The notes beneath the pieces were generated by a model that had not been told where the DNA came from, did no database searches, and saw only the letters and a list, made by a program, of their open reading frames with translations. Source: Trichobilharzia szidati (Eukaryota > Platyhelminthes > Trematoda > Strigeidida > Schistosomatidae). Taken from it: 64,000 nucleotides of DNA. Positions 34,510-45,999 of this stretch are shown here, one piece after another (position 1 is the stretch's first letter; each line of letters begins with the position of its first letter). The DNA is taken from contig OX235272.1 of NCBI GenBank assembly GCA_944472155.2, positions 102,740,020 to 102,804,019 of the forward strand. Reading direction: 5' to 3'. Both the position numbers and the translations under genes were made by a program.

Positions 34510-35365
34510 TTTTGCATTCCTGTTGTGTGTTTCGCTTCCCCTGCACAAGACCTTCTCCATGTCACCCTCACACTGATGACCAGCTCTCTGCTTCCCATTC
34601 GGGTTCCACTCGAGTGATGACCTGGCGTGTGATGTCACTTGAAGCTTTTCTCAGAGTATGACCAATCCACCTCCATTTCTACCTACATATTTGTTGCATA
34701 AATGATTCCTGGTTGGTTCGCTTCCAGAGATCTCTGTTGCTGATCTTTTCTGGCTGGCCATCTGATCTTGCATACTGAGCGAAGACAGCTGTTGATGAAG
34801 GTCTGTATTTTGTTCAAAGTGACATTCGTGAGGTGTCGTTAAGTCTCTGATCTGTGTAGTAAGTTGCACTGACTTCATATTGGAGTTGAAAATCTGGATC
34901 TTATTTTTCATGCTGAGTAGTACTGTTGACCTCCACATAGACTTGAGAGTAATGAAAGCTTGCCTTGCTTTTCCGACCATCGTTTTGATGTCCTCATCAG
35001 TTCCGTCACCCTGCAGTTGAAACGATGCTTTCCAGGTCGGTAGGTAGATGAAAGTGTTTGCTTCTTTCAGATTTATTTCATTTATACTGATTGCTGTCTG
35101 TTATTGTTGCTGTTGGCCAGAAATCCTCATCACCTACCTTTGTTTTCTCTGTTTCCACCTGAAGTCCTTCCTATCTTCGATGCTTCTTCTGTCAACTTGT
35201 TGCTTTTCACTTGCATGTCTTCCAGTTTGTGGGAAATCAGACATATATCATCTGTGAAGTCCAGATCCTGCAAGTTTCGTGTATGGGTCCATTTTATGCC
35301 TGTTTTCTCGTTTCCCTGCCCTTTGTTTGTCGCATTATCCAGTCTACCGCAATCACGAAAATAAT
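34510..35365 (-). mobile_element. RTE-like retrotransposon fragment
   Basis: The minus strand holds the RT C-terminal half with stops and frameshifts: GKARQAFITLKSMWRSTVL, KNKIQIFNSNMKSVQL and a [14 protein letters not shown] region near 34660. It matches the copies at 18.1 and 45 kb. The endonuclease and most of the RT are missing. Confidence 0.7.
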
Positions 35366-35559
35366 AATGGAAGAATGTAATGTAATAATAATGTAATATG
35401 TACCATTACAACTCCAAAATCGAAAGAAGTAAAAGCATCTTTGTACTGAGCTTTGCATTACACTTATCACACCACCTATTCACACATCTGATTTGAGATA
35501 ACGCTGACTAAAAAGAAGGCAAAAGAGGATATCACGAATCGTCATACAAAACATTTACA

Positions 35560-35970
35560 AAGTAGTATTGACGCACACGACACTAGAGTCGAAGTGGAAA
35601 TATAATTTACTGAGTCTCTTCGACTATGGTCGATGTCTACCCACAATACCCCGAGTTCCAAACCATGCATGTGAGGACATAGGGCTTCAACAGTGCGTCG
35701 TCATTCCATTCTATTCTCTGAAGTCCTTCTTAGTTAGTTCAACGTCTGTCGTCTCTTCTCACTATCTCCTCCACGTCATCCAGCCCATCTATTCCCAATT
35801 GTGTTACACGAGAGGACTTGGCACGCGATATGATTTGATGGTGATGAACATTGACTTAATGAATGTGATAGTTTTCTTGGAATGTCTTCGTCAAGCAGGT
35901 TACAAGTTGCAAGACAGAAACGGTTATTTTTTGTCTGTCCACAAGAAGGATAAACAAAGGCGAACCGTGA
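35560..35970 (+). other. Unexplained open frame of 135 codons
   Basis: A frame runs 35568-35975. Its middle part resembles repeat-derived sequence (FEVFSC-like SINE bodies) and its end is basic (HKKDKQRRTVK). I do not recognise a domain. It may be a chance frame in repeat DNA or part of the decayed gene fragment that follows. Confidence 0.2.
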
Positions 35971-35974
35971 AATA

Positions 35975-36200
35975 GTGAGCACGGTTGGTGGTAAAAAGGT
36001 GGATGGAAAGCCGGAGTCGTCGAGTTCTGACTCAGATTCCTGTGATGATGGCGATCATGGTGCAGTGAAAAGCCAGTGCCTTCAGCTGGTAAGCCGTTGT
36101 TTAATGGCGTGCAACAGACGACACTTCAGTCTCTGCAGAAGAAGAAGGTTGCAGTTGCAGCGTCCAGTTCTGACTCTAACTCTAGCGATGATGAGTAATC
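35975..36200 (+). pseudogene. Fragment of a Nopp140/SRP40-like acidic-serine protein
   Basis: One frame reads KKVDGKPESSSSDSDSCDD. After a +1 shift near 36068 a second reads KPVPSAGKPLFNGVQQ, then LQKKKVAVAASSSDSNSSDDE and a TAA. Alternating Ser/Asp-rich acidic blocks and Lys/Pro/Ala-rich basic spacers are the hallmark of Nopp140 (NOLC1) repeats. The frameshift and isolation suggest a decayed copy, perhaps reverse-transcribed. Low complexity limits the certainty of the family. Confidence 0.45.
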
Positions 36201-36379
36201 TGTATGTAAGAAAGTCTTGGAATTAAAAGTAATTAAACTGGCTTAAACGAATAAAAGGCTTTCAAGTTCCGAACTACTATGTGAATATTACTACTCTTGG
36301 TGTAAGTTACTCAGTGTTGTCGCTTGGCTGATCAGATATGTTATATATTTGACAGTTATATATCTTCTACGATATGATG

Positions 36380-36695
36380 CCATGGTGAAACGGTAGTAGA
36401 TGAAAGACTTGGTAAAGGAATCGTTATTTGGTAATTGGTGTCACTATATAGATGAATTATATTTATATATATCATATTTTCAACGCACCATTTTCACAGA
36501 TCTTCCTTGTTATGCTACTTCTGATCTTCATATTGTGTTTCTTTGTGTTCCTTTCACGTCTTCTATGTATCTCCACAATGTTTTATCATTTTTCTTCTCT
36601 GAAATCAAATGTATTTTCTCACTATTTGATGTTTTTATGCCGATGAAGGCCTCTTTACATACTACTGATAAATCTTATCAGTAGCACTGGCCTTA
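36380..36695 (+). repeat. ~300-bp dispersed repeat, copy 2
   Basis: This is the counterpart of 23.41-23.72 kb (GGTAGTAGATGAAAGACTTGG to ACTACTGATAAATCTTATCA). Here it lies just 3' of the Nopp140-like fragment. Confidence 0.6.
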
Positions 36696-36699
36696 ATGG

Positions 36700-37800
36700 G
36701 AGTAGCACCATTGAGAGTTGAAGATACGGTTATGGATAGGAGGCTGGAGAATGAGCCCTTCGACGATTTTCCAACTTAGAATTGTCAACCTGAGAGGGAT
36801 TACAGGCGTGCTGTTGTAAATTCTGCAATTCCTCGAGAGTAGTACACCAAGACATGGTCCACGCAAATAGATGTGCTATCCGTAGGTTTGAGTGAGGTGT
36901 TTGTACAAATTTAAATCGTTACTGGGACATTCACTGTTTACTTATCGTTTTCTGCATTTTATTTTGTTGCATAAGCTCTCTTAAAATTTCATCGTGCTTA
37001 CATCTAAAGTCGTTCCGAGTCTTCTGAAGTTTATGAAGATACTGAGTGATAATAAAGTCGTGGGATGAGACTGGATACGCCTGGGATACTTGAACTGAAG
37101 GTGCGGTGGTGCAGACGGAGCAGCATCCAATGCCGATGTGTACAGGAATTAGTTGTGGGATTGAAGATCGAGAATGACAAAATATTTCGATCTTGTGCTA
37201 GGATCATACATGCTGGGGGGTTGAAGAGTTGACGCCTGAAACTTCCACACTTTGCCATCACTAGGACTGAGGCAGAATAAAAGACAAGTGATAGCAGTGA
37301 CAATTGGCACTCAGTAGGCAAAAGATTGTGCAAAGATTACCATGTTGTACTGCTGTGGTCGTGTTGGTTTCTGCAAGGGTTCCTATAGCAGGAGGCGTTC
37401 GTGTTGCAAGGTTTAAAGGAAAAGCCATTGCTGGATGCCTATTCAGTATGAGCTGGATTGTACACGTCATTATTGATGAGTGAGAGAGGGAACGTGGGTA
37501 CGTCTGTTGTATGTTGTCCTTCTTCGTTTTGCTTTCCAATTCAGCCTTGACCTTGTTGGTTCAGGTTCGTCTCTTTGGAAGTCAAATCAACGTACATCAA
37601 CCGTAGTGGAAAAAAGAGAGATGGACCCCTATGACTAACAGACAGTCACTTGAAACTAAAGAACGTAAGTGAAATGGTCTGGGTGGCTCCTAGAATATTT
37701 TGATTCTGAATCTCTATTTTAAAGATGATAATGAAGCAGGGACTTTTCTGGAGGCTTTCAAATCACGTAGCGAAATCAACTGTCAGTGTTGTTGAACATT
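36700..37800. other. Unrecognised, slightly less AT-rich region
   Basis: Several short frames on both strands overlap (for example minus 37539-37261 and 37333-37031), none with a domain I recognise. It could be a decayed gene or an unknown element. Confidence 0.3.
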
Positions 37801-38149
37801 AAATGAGCAGCATATGATTTGTTTATTCGAAATGATCTCCGTTTGTCGGGAAACAACAATGGAGGCCTTTACCTGATCCTACGCTGGTTAGTGGAAGACT
37901 GTGCTTAGAATTAGCGTTTATTGACAGACTTCGTGCTGTGTAACTTTGTTGTTCTAGTTCACTGTTGGTGAAGAAATAAACAGTCCTGGTATTGCCAATC
38001 CATTTTCTGATATTTCCTCGTCGGTTATCGCAAACATTATTTTGAAGCACCGATTAGTCTTCTATAATCAGCATTAGGTTCTGGATCTTTGCGATCTGGA
38101 CATTTGACACACACATTACTGGCAACCTCAGAACGATGTTTTCCTGCAA

Positions 38150-38470
38150 GAAGCTATTCATTAGTATGTGAAAGACACGTTTTCGCAATCTGCCACGTCA
38201 ACGTGCATATATATATATTTGGTCCTTTGGAGCTAAGTATATCGGCCGTACCATGCATCGACTTGTAAAATGCACTCGTGAACACTATCCAACAGAGAAA
38301 GAATAAAAGTGCGTCTATACTTAGATGACAGAACATCTGATGCACTCAGGACATTTAGTTCCATTTGAGAAATCCTTCTCAATTTCTTGTTATGTATTAA
38401 TGAATGTACACCGTGGTTGATGACATCGTTGAAAAGAAAACGTTTTCTTCGCTGCAACTGCCATTTTGTT
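38150..38470 (+). mobile_element. Penelope-like element, GIY-YIG core fragment
   Basis: The plus strand gives GAKYIGRTMHRLVKCTREHYPTEKE at about 38230-38310, with YIG and EH intact, then MHSGHLVPFEKSF. It is followed at 38395-38460 by an inverted piece of PLE flank (GTTGATGACATCGTTGAAAAG). Confidence 0.65.
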
Positions 38471-38644
38471 TTCATATAAAGACAAACACTTGATTGTGAG
38501 TCAACTTGTCAGTTATTTCTGAATATTCATTATGTGTTATAATGATATTTCACTCTTCTGATGTCATCAATGTATTCAGAGGGTAACCCACACCAGTTTC
38601 AGGCAAACATGATTTGAAAATTACGATTATTATTTTACAAAGTA

Positions 38645-39855
38645 ATAATAAGACGTAATTTGTCTGAATCGTGTAATGTATTTGGTCAACACATTTCGAA
38701 CAATCTGATCACACACGGACTTGTCATAGGAATATATATGAAATTAATAAAGAGTTGAGAGGTGAGAAAATAAATTTAGGTCAAGTTAAAACGACATATT
38801 GAAGGTCAAAATAACAATGAAGATCAATAAACCAAATAACAGAGGTAATAGTACATCTGCTATGGTATCAAAACAAAGTTTACCAAGGAAGGTTGAATGT
38901 GATGACGAATTTGTTTTTGAACGCATAAAGATGGTTTAAACCTCATAATTGCCAGCTAGGGCTTCCACAAACTTTAGGATACGACCCAAAACACGTTTTA
39001 CAGATAGGTTTAAAAGATGTATAAACATCGATTTTATGTACTGTTTCTATAATATTTTTCGCAATAGAGGAGTTAGGTCTCCTGTTCTCATCATGAATGG
39101 GTTCTTTGGATTCTATTTGCTTGTGAAGCCATATAGGAATATACTCTGAAGCTAGCCCTTATTTGCAGAGATCAATGAGTCCTTCCTGTGTATGTGTGTC
39201 CACACATGCATTTAAATTAGCAAATATAGTGGGATGTGACATCATTTTTTGCATGTTCTAAGAGCTTAAATGGATGGATATATTGTCTTCACATTCTCAA
39301 TTATTCCTATCTTTGCTGCATCAAACGTCTTTTTAACCACGGTTTTTAACGTCTGTCGAGTTACTAAGCCGCTTTAATCACCCATATAGGGCAGCTTGAT
39401 GTACACGTCTTTCTTAGGGGCGAGTTAGAGGGTGGGTCTTGGTGTTCTGACTACTTTATATTACCTGATGAACATGTTTGGATAATTATTATCAGCCAGA
39501 GCTTGTGTCAATTTTCTTCCTTCCTCATTAAGTGTGTCTTCGGTGCATGTTCTCTGGATTCTACTGAAGAGGCACCTCACTACGGCTCTTTTGTATCGAT
39601 AATTGAGATACTCTCTTGGACAGTAACGTGTTGATCTCTGGGTAGACTTACTATTACTTCTGCTATTTGGTTTAGTGTCCTTCATTGTTATTTTGACCTT
39701 CAATATTTCGTTTTAACTTGACCTAACATCTTTACTTTTTATTAATTTCATATATACTCCTATGACAAGTCCGTGTTTGATCAGATTGTTCGAAATGTAT
39801 TGCGCAGATACATTACACGATTCAGATAAATTACGTCTTCTTATTGCTTTGTCTA
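38645..39855 (-). mobile_element. Second copy of the rearranged, RT-less Penelope-like derivative
   Basis: The organisation is the same as at 4.09-5.31 kb: left arm from ATAAGACGTAATTTGTCTGAATCG, inverted right arm ending near 39855, and between them minus-strand coding remnants. Frame 39703-39461 has the same fusion (TKPNSRSNS followed by QRSTRYCPRE) and linker (EDTLNEEGRKLTQALADNNYP). The two copies differ by scattered substitutions and small indels. Confidence 0.75.
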
Positions 39856-39859
39856 AATA

Positions 39860-40365
39860 TACAAAGGGAATTGGTTGTTTTAGATTAATATTTGAGTTGA
39901 TTTCTGTCCGAGGAGTCGTACTGCCTACCTGAATGGTTTTCTTTCCTTGAAAGTGTTACACATAAAACGTAAAGGAAAGTGGTTCATATAAAAATAGAAA
40001 CAACGATATTTCCATTGCTGTTTTTAAATTATATAGTGAATCTTCAGGATATCTGTGAATCTGTAAGTTGTACAGTAGCTTCAACAGCTGCTGAGTTCTA
40101 TAATATTAGTTAACTTTTATTAGTTTGCTAGTAATATTTAGGTAAGTTTCATTATTTAAAAAAAGGTAACAACCTCAGAAACATTCAAATGTTTATAAAT
40201 TAGGCTGTAATTTACACTTACATTACGAGGGTTAATGATACTGAATGGATGTCCAAATTTAGACAGGAAAAACAGGACTTCAACATAGGATTCATTGGTT
40301 AGCGCTCCTATTGAATAGTCTAGTGAGACAGTTCTACATGTTGTATGCTCGAAACATCTTTATTT
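39860..40365. other. No recognisable gene
   Basis: AT-rich spacer between the PLE derivative and a SINE. No supported frame. Confidence 0.35.
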
Positions 40366-40369
40366 ATTG

Positions 40370-40700
40370 ATTTTTTACGAGTTTGACCACGGATTGATAT
40401 CAGTTAGAGAACCATTGAAAACCAGGGAGGACTGGACAGCTGTTTCATCCTAGTTTGGGAATTATCGCTAGTATGCACCCACCGCCAGGGTTCGAACCCA
40501 GGACCTTCCGGTTACAAGGCAAGCCAGCTCGTATACCATTCAGCCACTGGGACCCACCCGACTCCTCAGTGATCAGCCCTTGAATTCTAACCTCTACCAA
40601 TTTGTGATTTAGCGTGACTAGCACCAACCAATGTGGGACATCCATCCTCACACACTTGACTGTCACTGGTAACGACTTCTCATTAGAACTACACAGGAAA
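40370..40700 (-). repeat. tRNA-derived SINE, near full length
   Basis: Minus strand: GTGTGAGGATGGATGTCCCAC body, tRNA-like region (GGTCCCAGTGGCTGAATGGTATACGAG, B box GGGTTCGAACCC), hammerhead-like segment with CCCAAACTAGGATGAAACAGCTGTCC, and the usual 3' end with ATCAATCCGTGGTCAAACTCG. Confidence 0.7.
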
Positions 40701-41059
40701 ATCCGTCGTTTTCATGTTATATTGTTACTGTACAGTTTTCATGACGTAGTAGTTTATACATTAACTGCACAGACTCCCATAATGAACTTCATATAAGTCA
40801 ACTTGTCACACAGAGGCACTGAAAAACATACAAACTGTCAGAAGGGCCTTAAATTCTCATGAGTCAACAGTCTTTGTGATCGATGGAATAAAGTATCATC
40901 TATTGCTAGTACATGTGTGATTTGCTCTTCCTGTTTTGAGAAAGAAACACCTTCCGGGAAATATTTTTCCCCACACTGATGTTTTTTTCCAACTAATTGA
41001 TATCTAGCAGGTGTTGATTAAAGAGAAATCACTCAAAGAAAACACTGAAAAGGAAGATA

Positions 41060-42170
41060 TCACTGGAAATTCTTAAAAACAGACGGTTGCAGGGAGGAAG
41101 AAAATTTTCTTTTCGAAGAAGTCATCAACTAGACAGCTATAAATTCGTGTATTTATGGTAAGTGGGTGAGAATGTTCCAGAGTTATTTCAGGTTAAAGGG
41201 CAAACTAATAGAATTACAAAGTGTAATGAAGATATAATGAGGTCATAATTAGTGAATAACTTGACTGTTTGTACAAATTACAGACTAAGGATGTAGTAAT
41301 AAAAAAGTAGGTAGGAAGTTCGGTTGTATATAAAAAACAGCAACCCAATCCAGTAATGCAGATAGGAATTAATAACGTACAAATAGAAGTAATAGTATAA
41401 TCATTATTGATATCACTAACATCTTATGTTGGCGATAGTAGGGACAACAGTTGGACGTATTTCTTTTGAACGTGTAGCGTGGGCTTGAGCTTTGAGATCG
41501 TCAGTGCCTCAGCTGTTACTAGATGTTTTGATTTCACCCCCTTTGATAGGTTTGATTGGATCTTGTAAATGACTTTGAAGGACATTTCAAGTGGAGCTGA
41601 GTATTCTGAATTCACCAGCAGATGTTCTGTTACCAAATTGTATACACCCTAGCGTTTTCCCCTTGCTAAGCATACTGTATAGTGTTCATAAGCGGACGAA
41701 TGGTATGGACAATGTACTCGACTCTACACGAGCTAGTGAACTGGTGGGTGCCCAATGAGACAGCTGGTCTTTCATCAGGTGCTGGTTGGATAGTTTCTTG
41801 CAGAAAAATGTTTCTGGTAGGCCGGTGGCGATGCACGTTTTACTTAAAGACTTAAAGAGCCGTCTACGGAAAAGTTCTGCTTCAGTATCACTTTTAAATT
41901 TGAGGTTAAGTATCAGCATGTTTTCTGTTATTACTACGTCCTTAATCAGTAATTTGTACAAACAGTCGAGTTTTCCAATAATTATGATCTTATTATGCCT
42001 TTTCTACCCGATCTTCCTGTTTATTACATTTTGTAACTTAACCTTTGACCGGAGATAATACTGTAACTTTCTCACCCACTTAACATAAATACATGAATGT
42101 ACAGCTGTCTAGTTGATGACTTCATCGAAAAGAAGACTCGGTCCTTCGCTGAAACCGTGTATTTAAGAAT
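41060..42170 (-). mobile_element. Penelope-like element with inverted flanks
   Basis: Minus frames 41961-41686 (LNLKFKSDTEAELFRRRLFKSL, linker) and 41636-41424 (VTEHLLVNSEYSAPLEMSFKVIYKIQSNLSKG) are pieces of one PLE protein. The nuclease core between them is frameshifted (ARVESSTL corresponds to CGVEYIGHT). The sequence at 41085-41300 is an inverted copy of 41925-42150, including AGTCATCAACTAGACAGCT. RT is missing. Confidence 0.7.
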
Positions 42171-42384
42171 TCCTATAATCCACTGGTGTATATTCCGTGT
42201 ATGCAGATAAGAAATTCATATGTTGATCCGCATTCTGGACTGTTGGAAATTGTAAACGTGATGTAGTTTACACCAGACGACATAAGTTGAAATGAATAAA
42301 TGCTTATTGTCTAAGTACATTTGTTTTCATTATGACACCAAAAGGTGTTCTACTTGTATATAATGATATAAGTAGTAAGTAATT

Positions 42385-42625
42385 TCAGTGTGTTGGTGGC
42401 ACAGCGGTAGAATGCTCGCCAATCACGTAGGTGGTTCGGGGTTCGATCCCTGGCCGACACACTCCTTTACCTCGCTAAGCCAGTGACAAAACTGGTAAAG
42501 AGGGAAGGTTGGGTATGAGGCTGCAGCAACCTCATCTCGTAAAAATAAACACCACTGCTACCGAAACTTCAAACCTTTAGCTTGAAGCCCTATGTTCCAC
42601 TGGGAACGTAAAGGAAAAAAAAAAG
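42385..42625 (+). repeat. tRNA-derived SINE, second family, best copy
   Basis: The head from 42394 (TTGGTGGCACAGCGGTAGAATGCTCG, B box GGTTCGATCCC) resembles a whole tRNA with closing GCCGACACA. It is followed by TTTACCTCGCTAAGCCAG, GGTTGGGTATGAGGCTGC, and ends at AGCCCTATGTTCCACTGGGAACG with an A-rich tail. The SINE body directly downstream argues against a genuine tRNA gene. Confidence 0.75.
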
Positions 42626-42644
42626 AATAACAACAGTGGATTGT

Positions 42645-43140
42645 GCAGAATACAAGATAGTACCATTCTTTTGTTTATTTCGTTGGCTTTTCATCGTCTG
42701 CTTGCTTATAGCCTAAAGAAATTATTATTAAGTTTATGTATACAACAATCCTTAATATACTTGCAAATTTTTTTATATATGAAATTTTAATATTAATATA
42801 TTACATATGATATAGTGTTAGGATACAAATTATGGACATAATGTCAGTTGACAAGAGGTTCTGGAATCGGTAAACAGTGCTCAGAAAACTACACTTGTAT
42901 AGTTCAAGTTTAAACAAAGTAGATGTATGCATGCATACAATGGTATAAAGGTTTCGTAATTAAGACGATAGGTGTGTAAGGGGATGAGTGACTAATAAAT
43001 TGGGTGACAGTGTACTGAGTTCAACTCAAATCACAGAAACAAGAGTCAAGCATAATACACTATATGAAAGTGTCGGGGGATGAGGTTGAAGCCAAAGATT
43101 ATGTAATCAAGTGAAAGAGAGAGGCAGTGAAGAAATCCAG
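42645..43140. repeat. Dispersed repeat, inverse of 56.21-56.60 kb
   Basis: Both copies share AGATTACGTAATC-like, CTGAGTTCAACTCAAATCA and GGTACCATTCTTTTGTTTATTTCG blocks, in opposite orientation. The end near 42674-42702 carries a CTGATGA/GAAA-like motif also seen next to a PLE at 12.78 kb, so this is probably a PLE flank. Confidence 0.5.
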
Positions 43141-43144
43141 TTAC

Positions 43145-43535
43145 CAGGCAGAGCAAGGAAAGACTGGTGTTAACTGCTTCTTTCTGAACTTATACATCAT
43201 GTTTCAGGCACTTGATGGAGATTGCTTTGGCAAACTTGAGGAGAATTTGGCTTATCTGTCTACTGTCAAGTTTCTATGAATTCGCTGTCTTTAGCAAGAT
43301 TAAACAATCGCGTAAAAAATCACTCTGAGAAAAACATTGTAAGATTTTTCCACTCCATATCATACAATTGATTAATTTGACAATTTTGCAGAAGGGAATA
43401 AATGTATCAGTGTGAAAAATGAATTTATAGGGAAATTATCAAAACAAAATAACAGCTGAAACGATAAGAAGGGAATCATTGAACGCGACAACCACTTTTA
43501 ATATTCACTATAATTTTTAAGAGGTACTTTTAGAG
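43145..43535. other. No recognisable gene
   Basis: AT-rich spacer, no supported frame or structured repeat. Confidence 0.35.
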
Positions 43536-43539
43536 GGAT

Positions 43540-43660
43540 TTGGTTTATTTCAGGTTTGGTTACGCAGTGATGTCAGTTAGAGAACTATTGAAAACCATCA
43601 GGGAGTACTGGACAGGCGTTTTGTCGTAATTTGGGACTCTTCAGCAATACGCATTGTAAT
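43540..43660 (-). repeat. tRNA-derived SINE, 3' fragment
   Basis: Contains the ATGTCAGTTAGAGAAC, GGGAGTACTGGACAG and TTTGGGACTC blocks of the hammerhead-bearing SINE. Confidence 0.5.
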
Positions 43661-44099
43661 TCATACGACTGCAAACAACAGAGTTAATGGCTCAGACATA
43701 AGGACTGATAAAAGCGTAATAGTCCTTAAATAGTTATCTCACCGTTTATTTGTAATGTGTGAGTTTGTTTCTGAGGATATTGTCTTTCAGAAATCCCCTT
43801 TGCTCATCAAAACTTCACATAACCACCTAGACCTTGGATAGGCATTTAAAAATCATAGGAAAGTATGAATTCATCAAGTGTTCAAAAACTACTATTTGTA
43901 AAACTTCTCCATGATTCAGATAGTTAGGGGGTTAGAAATGTGTAGTGTTATGCAGTGATAAGGTTCAGATAGCTATCTGTAGCTCAATCATCACACTTGC
44001 AAATTTATTGAAAGGATATTTCAGTGCACTGTCTGAATTATTAAGCATCTTGATGGCTTGTTGACGTGAATTAAACATCCAAGTAAATTGGATATACAT

Positions 44100-44545
44100 G
44101 TATTGGTTTGTAGGGATTTGATTGATTGTTTACAGGATTTCATCATGAGCTGACATCAGTTAGAGAGTATTGAACAGTCAGCTGTTTCGTCAGCCTAGTT
44201 TGGGACTCCTCATCAGTACGCCACCACCTCACTGCAAGGGTTCGAGCAGACGACCCTCTGGTTACAAGGCTAGCGAGCTGGTAGACCATTAAGCCACTGG
44301 GACCCGATCCAATGGCCAGTCCATGGATTCTAACTTCAGCCAATTCATGACGTAGCGCGACTGGCACCAGTGAATGTAATTGGTTGTGAGTATTTGTCCT
44401 CGCACCCGACATGCTTTACCCCACTGGTCACGACTTCCCAAATTAGGACGAAACAGCTGTCTGGCAGTAATCCCAGTTGATTTTCCAATGGTTCTCTAAC
44501 CGATGTCAGCTCATGATGAAATCCTGAAACCAATCAATCAAATCC
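44100..44545. repeat. tRNA-derived SINE with second inverted 3' end
   Basis: A minus-strand copy (44104-44430) with tRNA-like region (CCCAGTGGCTTAATGGTCTACCAG) is followed without a gap by a plus-strand 3' end (44430-44540) with CCCAAATTAGGACGAAACAGCTGTC. The outer ends (TTGGTTTGTAGGGATTTGATTGATTG and its complement) are inverted repeats, as in the copy at 3.23-3.54 kb. Confidence 0.65.
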
Positions 44546-44799
44546 CTAAAAACCAACAATTGAAAATCAGAATTTCATCTAGAATTTCGTGAACATGGCA
44601 TTAGAATGTATTGAGCTATGAGCATGGTGGTCAAATTAAAATGTAGCCAACGCATATATTTTTCATTCTGAATGGAACATAGTGACTTGAGCATTAAGCC
44701 TTGAAGTGTCAGTAGAGCTTGTACGTGTTTTGCACGGTGGGGTCACTGACTTCATACTCAACCTTCTCTCGTTTTGGGGATTTCTACTGACTGGCAATT

Positions 44800-45810
44800 A
44801 TTATTTATCATTGTTTCCTTTAACTCTTAGAGGAACATAGGTCTTTAGCCACGCGTCTTCATTGAGTTCGGTTCTCTGCTAGCATGTTCACCTGGCTCCA
44901 AGTCTGCCCACACGTTTACATCTCCTCTTCACATGACCTCCTCCAAGTCACCCTTGCACTGACGACCAACTCGCCGCTTCCCTTTCGGGTTCCAGTAGAG
45001 CAATGGCTTGTCTAGTGATGTCACCTGATGGTTTCCTTAGAGTATGGCCGATCCAACTCCATTTCTTCCTGCCTATTTGTTTCACAATCGGTTCCTGGTT
45101 GGTTAGCTCATCGCCAGAGATCCCTATTGCAGATCCTTTCTGGCCATCTGATATTGAGTATTGAGCGAAGACAGCTGTTAATGAAGGTCTGTAGTTTCTT
45201 TGAGGTGCTCGTTATGACGCACTGTCCAAGTCTCTGATCCGTATAGTAGGTAGTACTGACTTCACAATGGAGTTGAAAATTCGGATCTTATTTTTGATAC
45301 TGGGTACTGTTGACCTGCACACAGACTTGAGAGTAGGAAAAGCTTGTCTCGCTTTCCGGATTCTTGCTTTGATATGCTCGTTAGTTCCGCCTGTAGTTGA
45401 AACGATGCTTCCAAGGTAGGTAAAGGGGGTAGTTTCTTTCAGGTTCCTCCCATTTTTGTTGATCATTGTCTGTTGTTGTTGTTCTTGTCCATGAAATCTT
45501 CATTACCTCTGTTTTATCTATGTTCACCTGAAGTCCTATCTTTGATGCTTCTTCTATCGCCAACTTGTTGCCTTTCGCTTGCATATCTTCCAGTTTGTGG
45601 GAAATCAGATATATATCATCGGCGAAGTCCAGATCCTTCAAGTTTTTTGTGTGAGTCCATTTTATGCCTGTTTCCTCATTGCCCGCTGTTTGTCGCATTA
45701 TCCAGTCTACTGCAATCAGGAAATTCATTGGCGATAGTAGGCAGCCTTGTCTTACACCTGTCCTCACTTCGAAGGATTCCGTAAGTTTCCCGTTGTGGGT
45801 TACTTGGCAA
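44800..45810 (-). mobile_element. RTE-like retrotransposon 3' half with intact FADD
   Basis: Frame 45767-45381 on the minus strand reads TGVRQGCLLSPMNFLIAVDWIM, then DLDFADDIYLISHKLEDMQ, so the FADD catalytic box is kept, and LQVNIDKTEVM. Frame 45466-45212 continues TPFTYLGSIVSTTGG and RIRKARQAFPTLKS. The C-terminal [18 protein letters not shown] region lies near 45050 and the copy ends at an ATT-rich tail at about 44800. It is 5'-truncated in the RT palm, and several frameshifts make it non-coding. Confidence 0.82.
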
Positions 45811-45999
45811 CTGACTGGTAAAATGGCTGATATTTAGAGATTTGTCGGTTGAGAATAAGACCAATCAAATTTTGAAGTTGATAGACATTAACAAGGGAAG
45901 TAATTTTTATGTTTTCACAGTCTTTCTGTTTTCACACGGTACAAAAAATAACTCAGAATCACTTACAACTCAAATTAACCCATTCCTCTCCTTTTCTAA

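Noticed and set aside
35568..35975. 135-codon plus frame as a gene
   Set aside because: No domain, no convincing splice context, and its middle resembles repeat sequence; kept only as an unexplained frame.
42394..42466. Possible genuine tRNA gene
   Set aside because: The cloverleaf-like head continues into a SINE body with an A-rich tail, and diverged relatives lie elsewhere in the window. The same holds for the tRNA-like unit at 60.3 kb.
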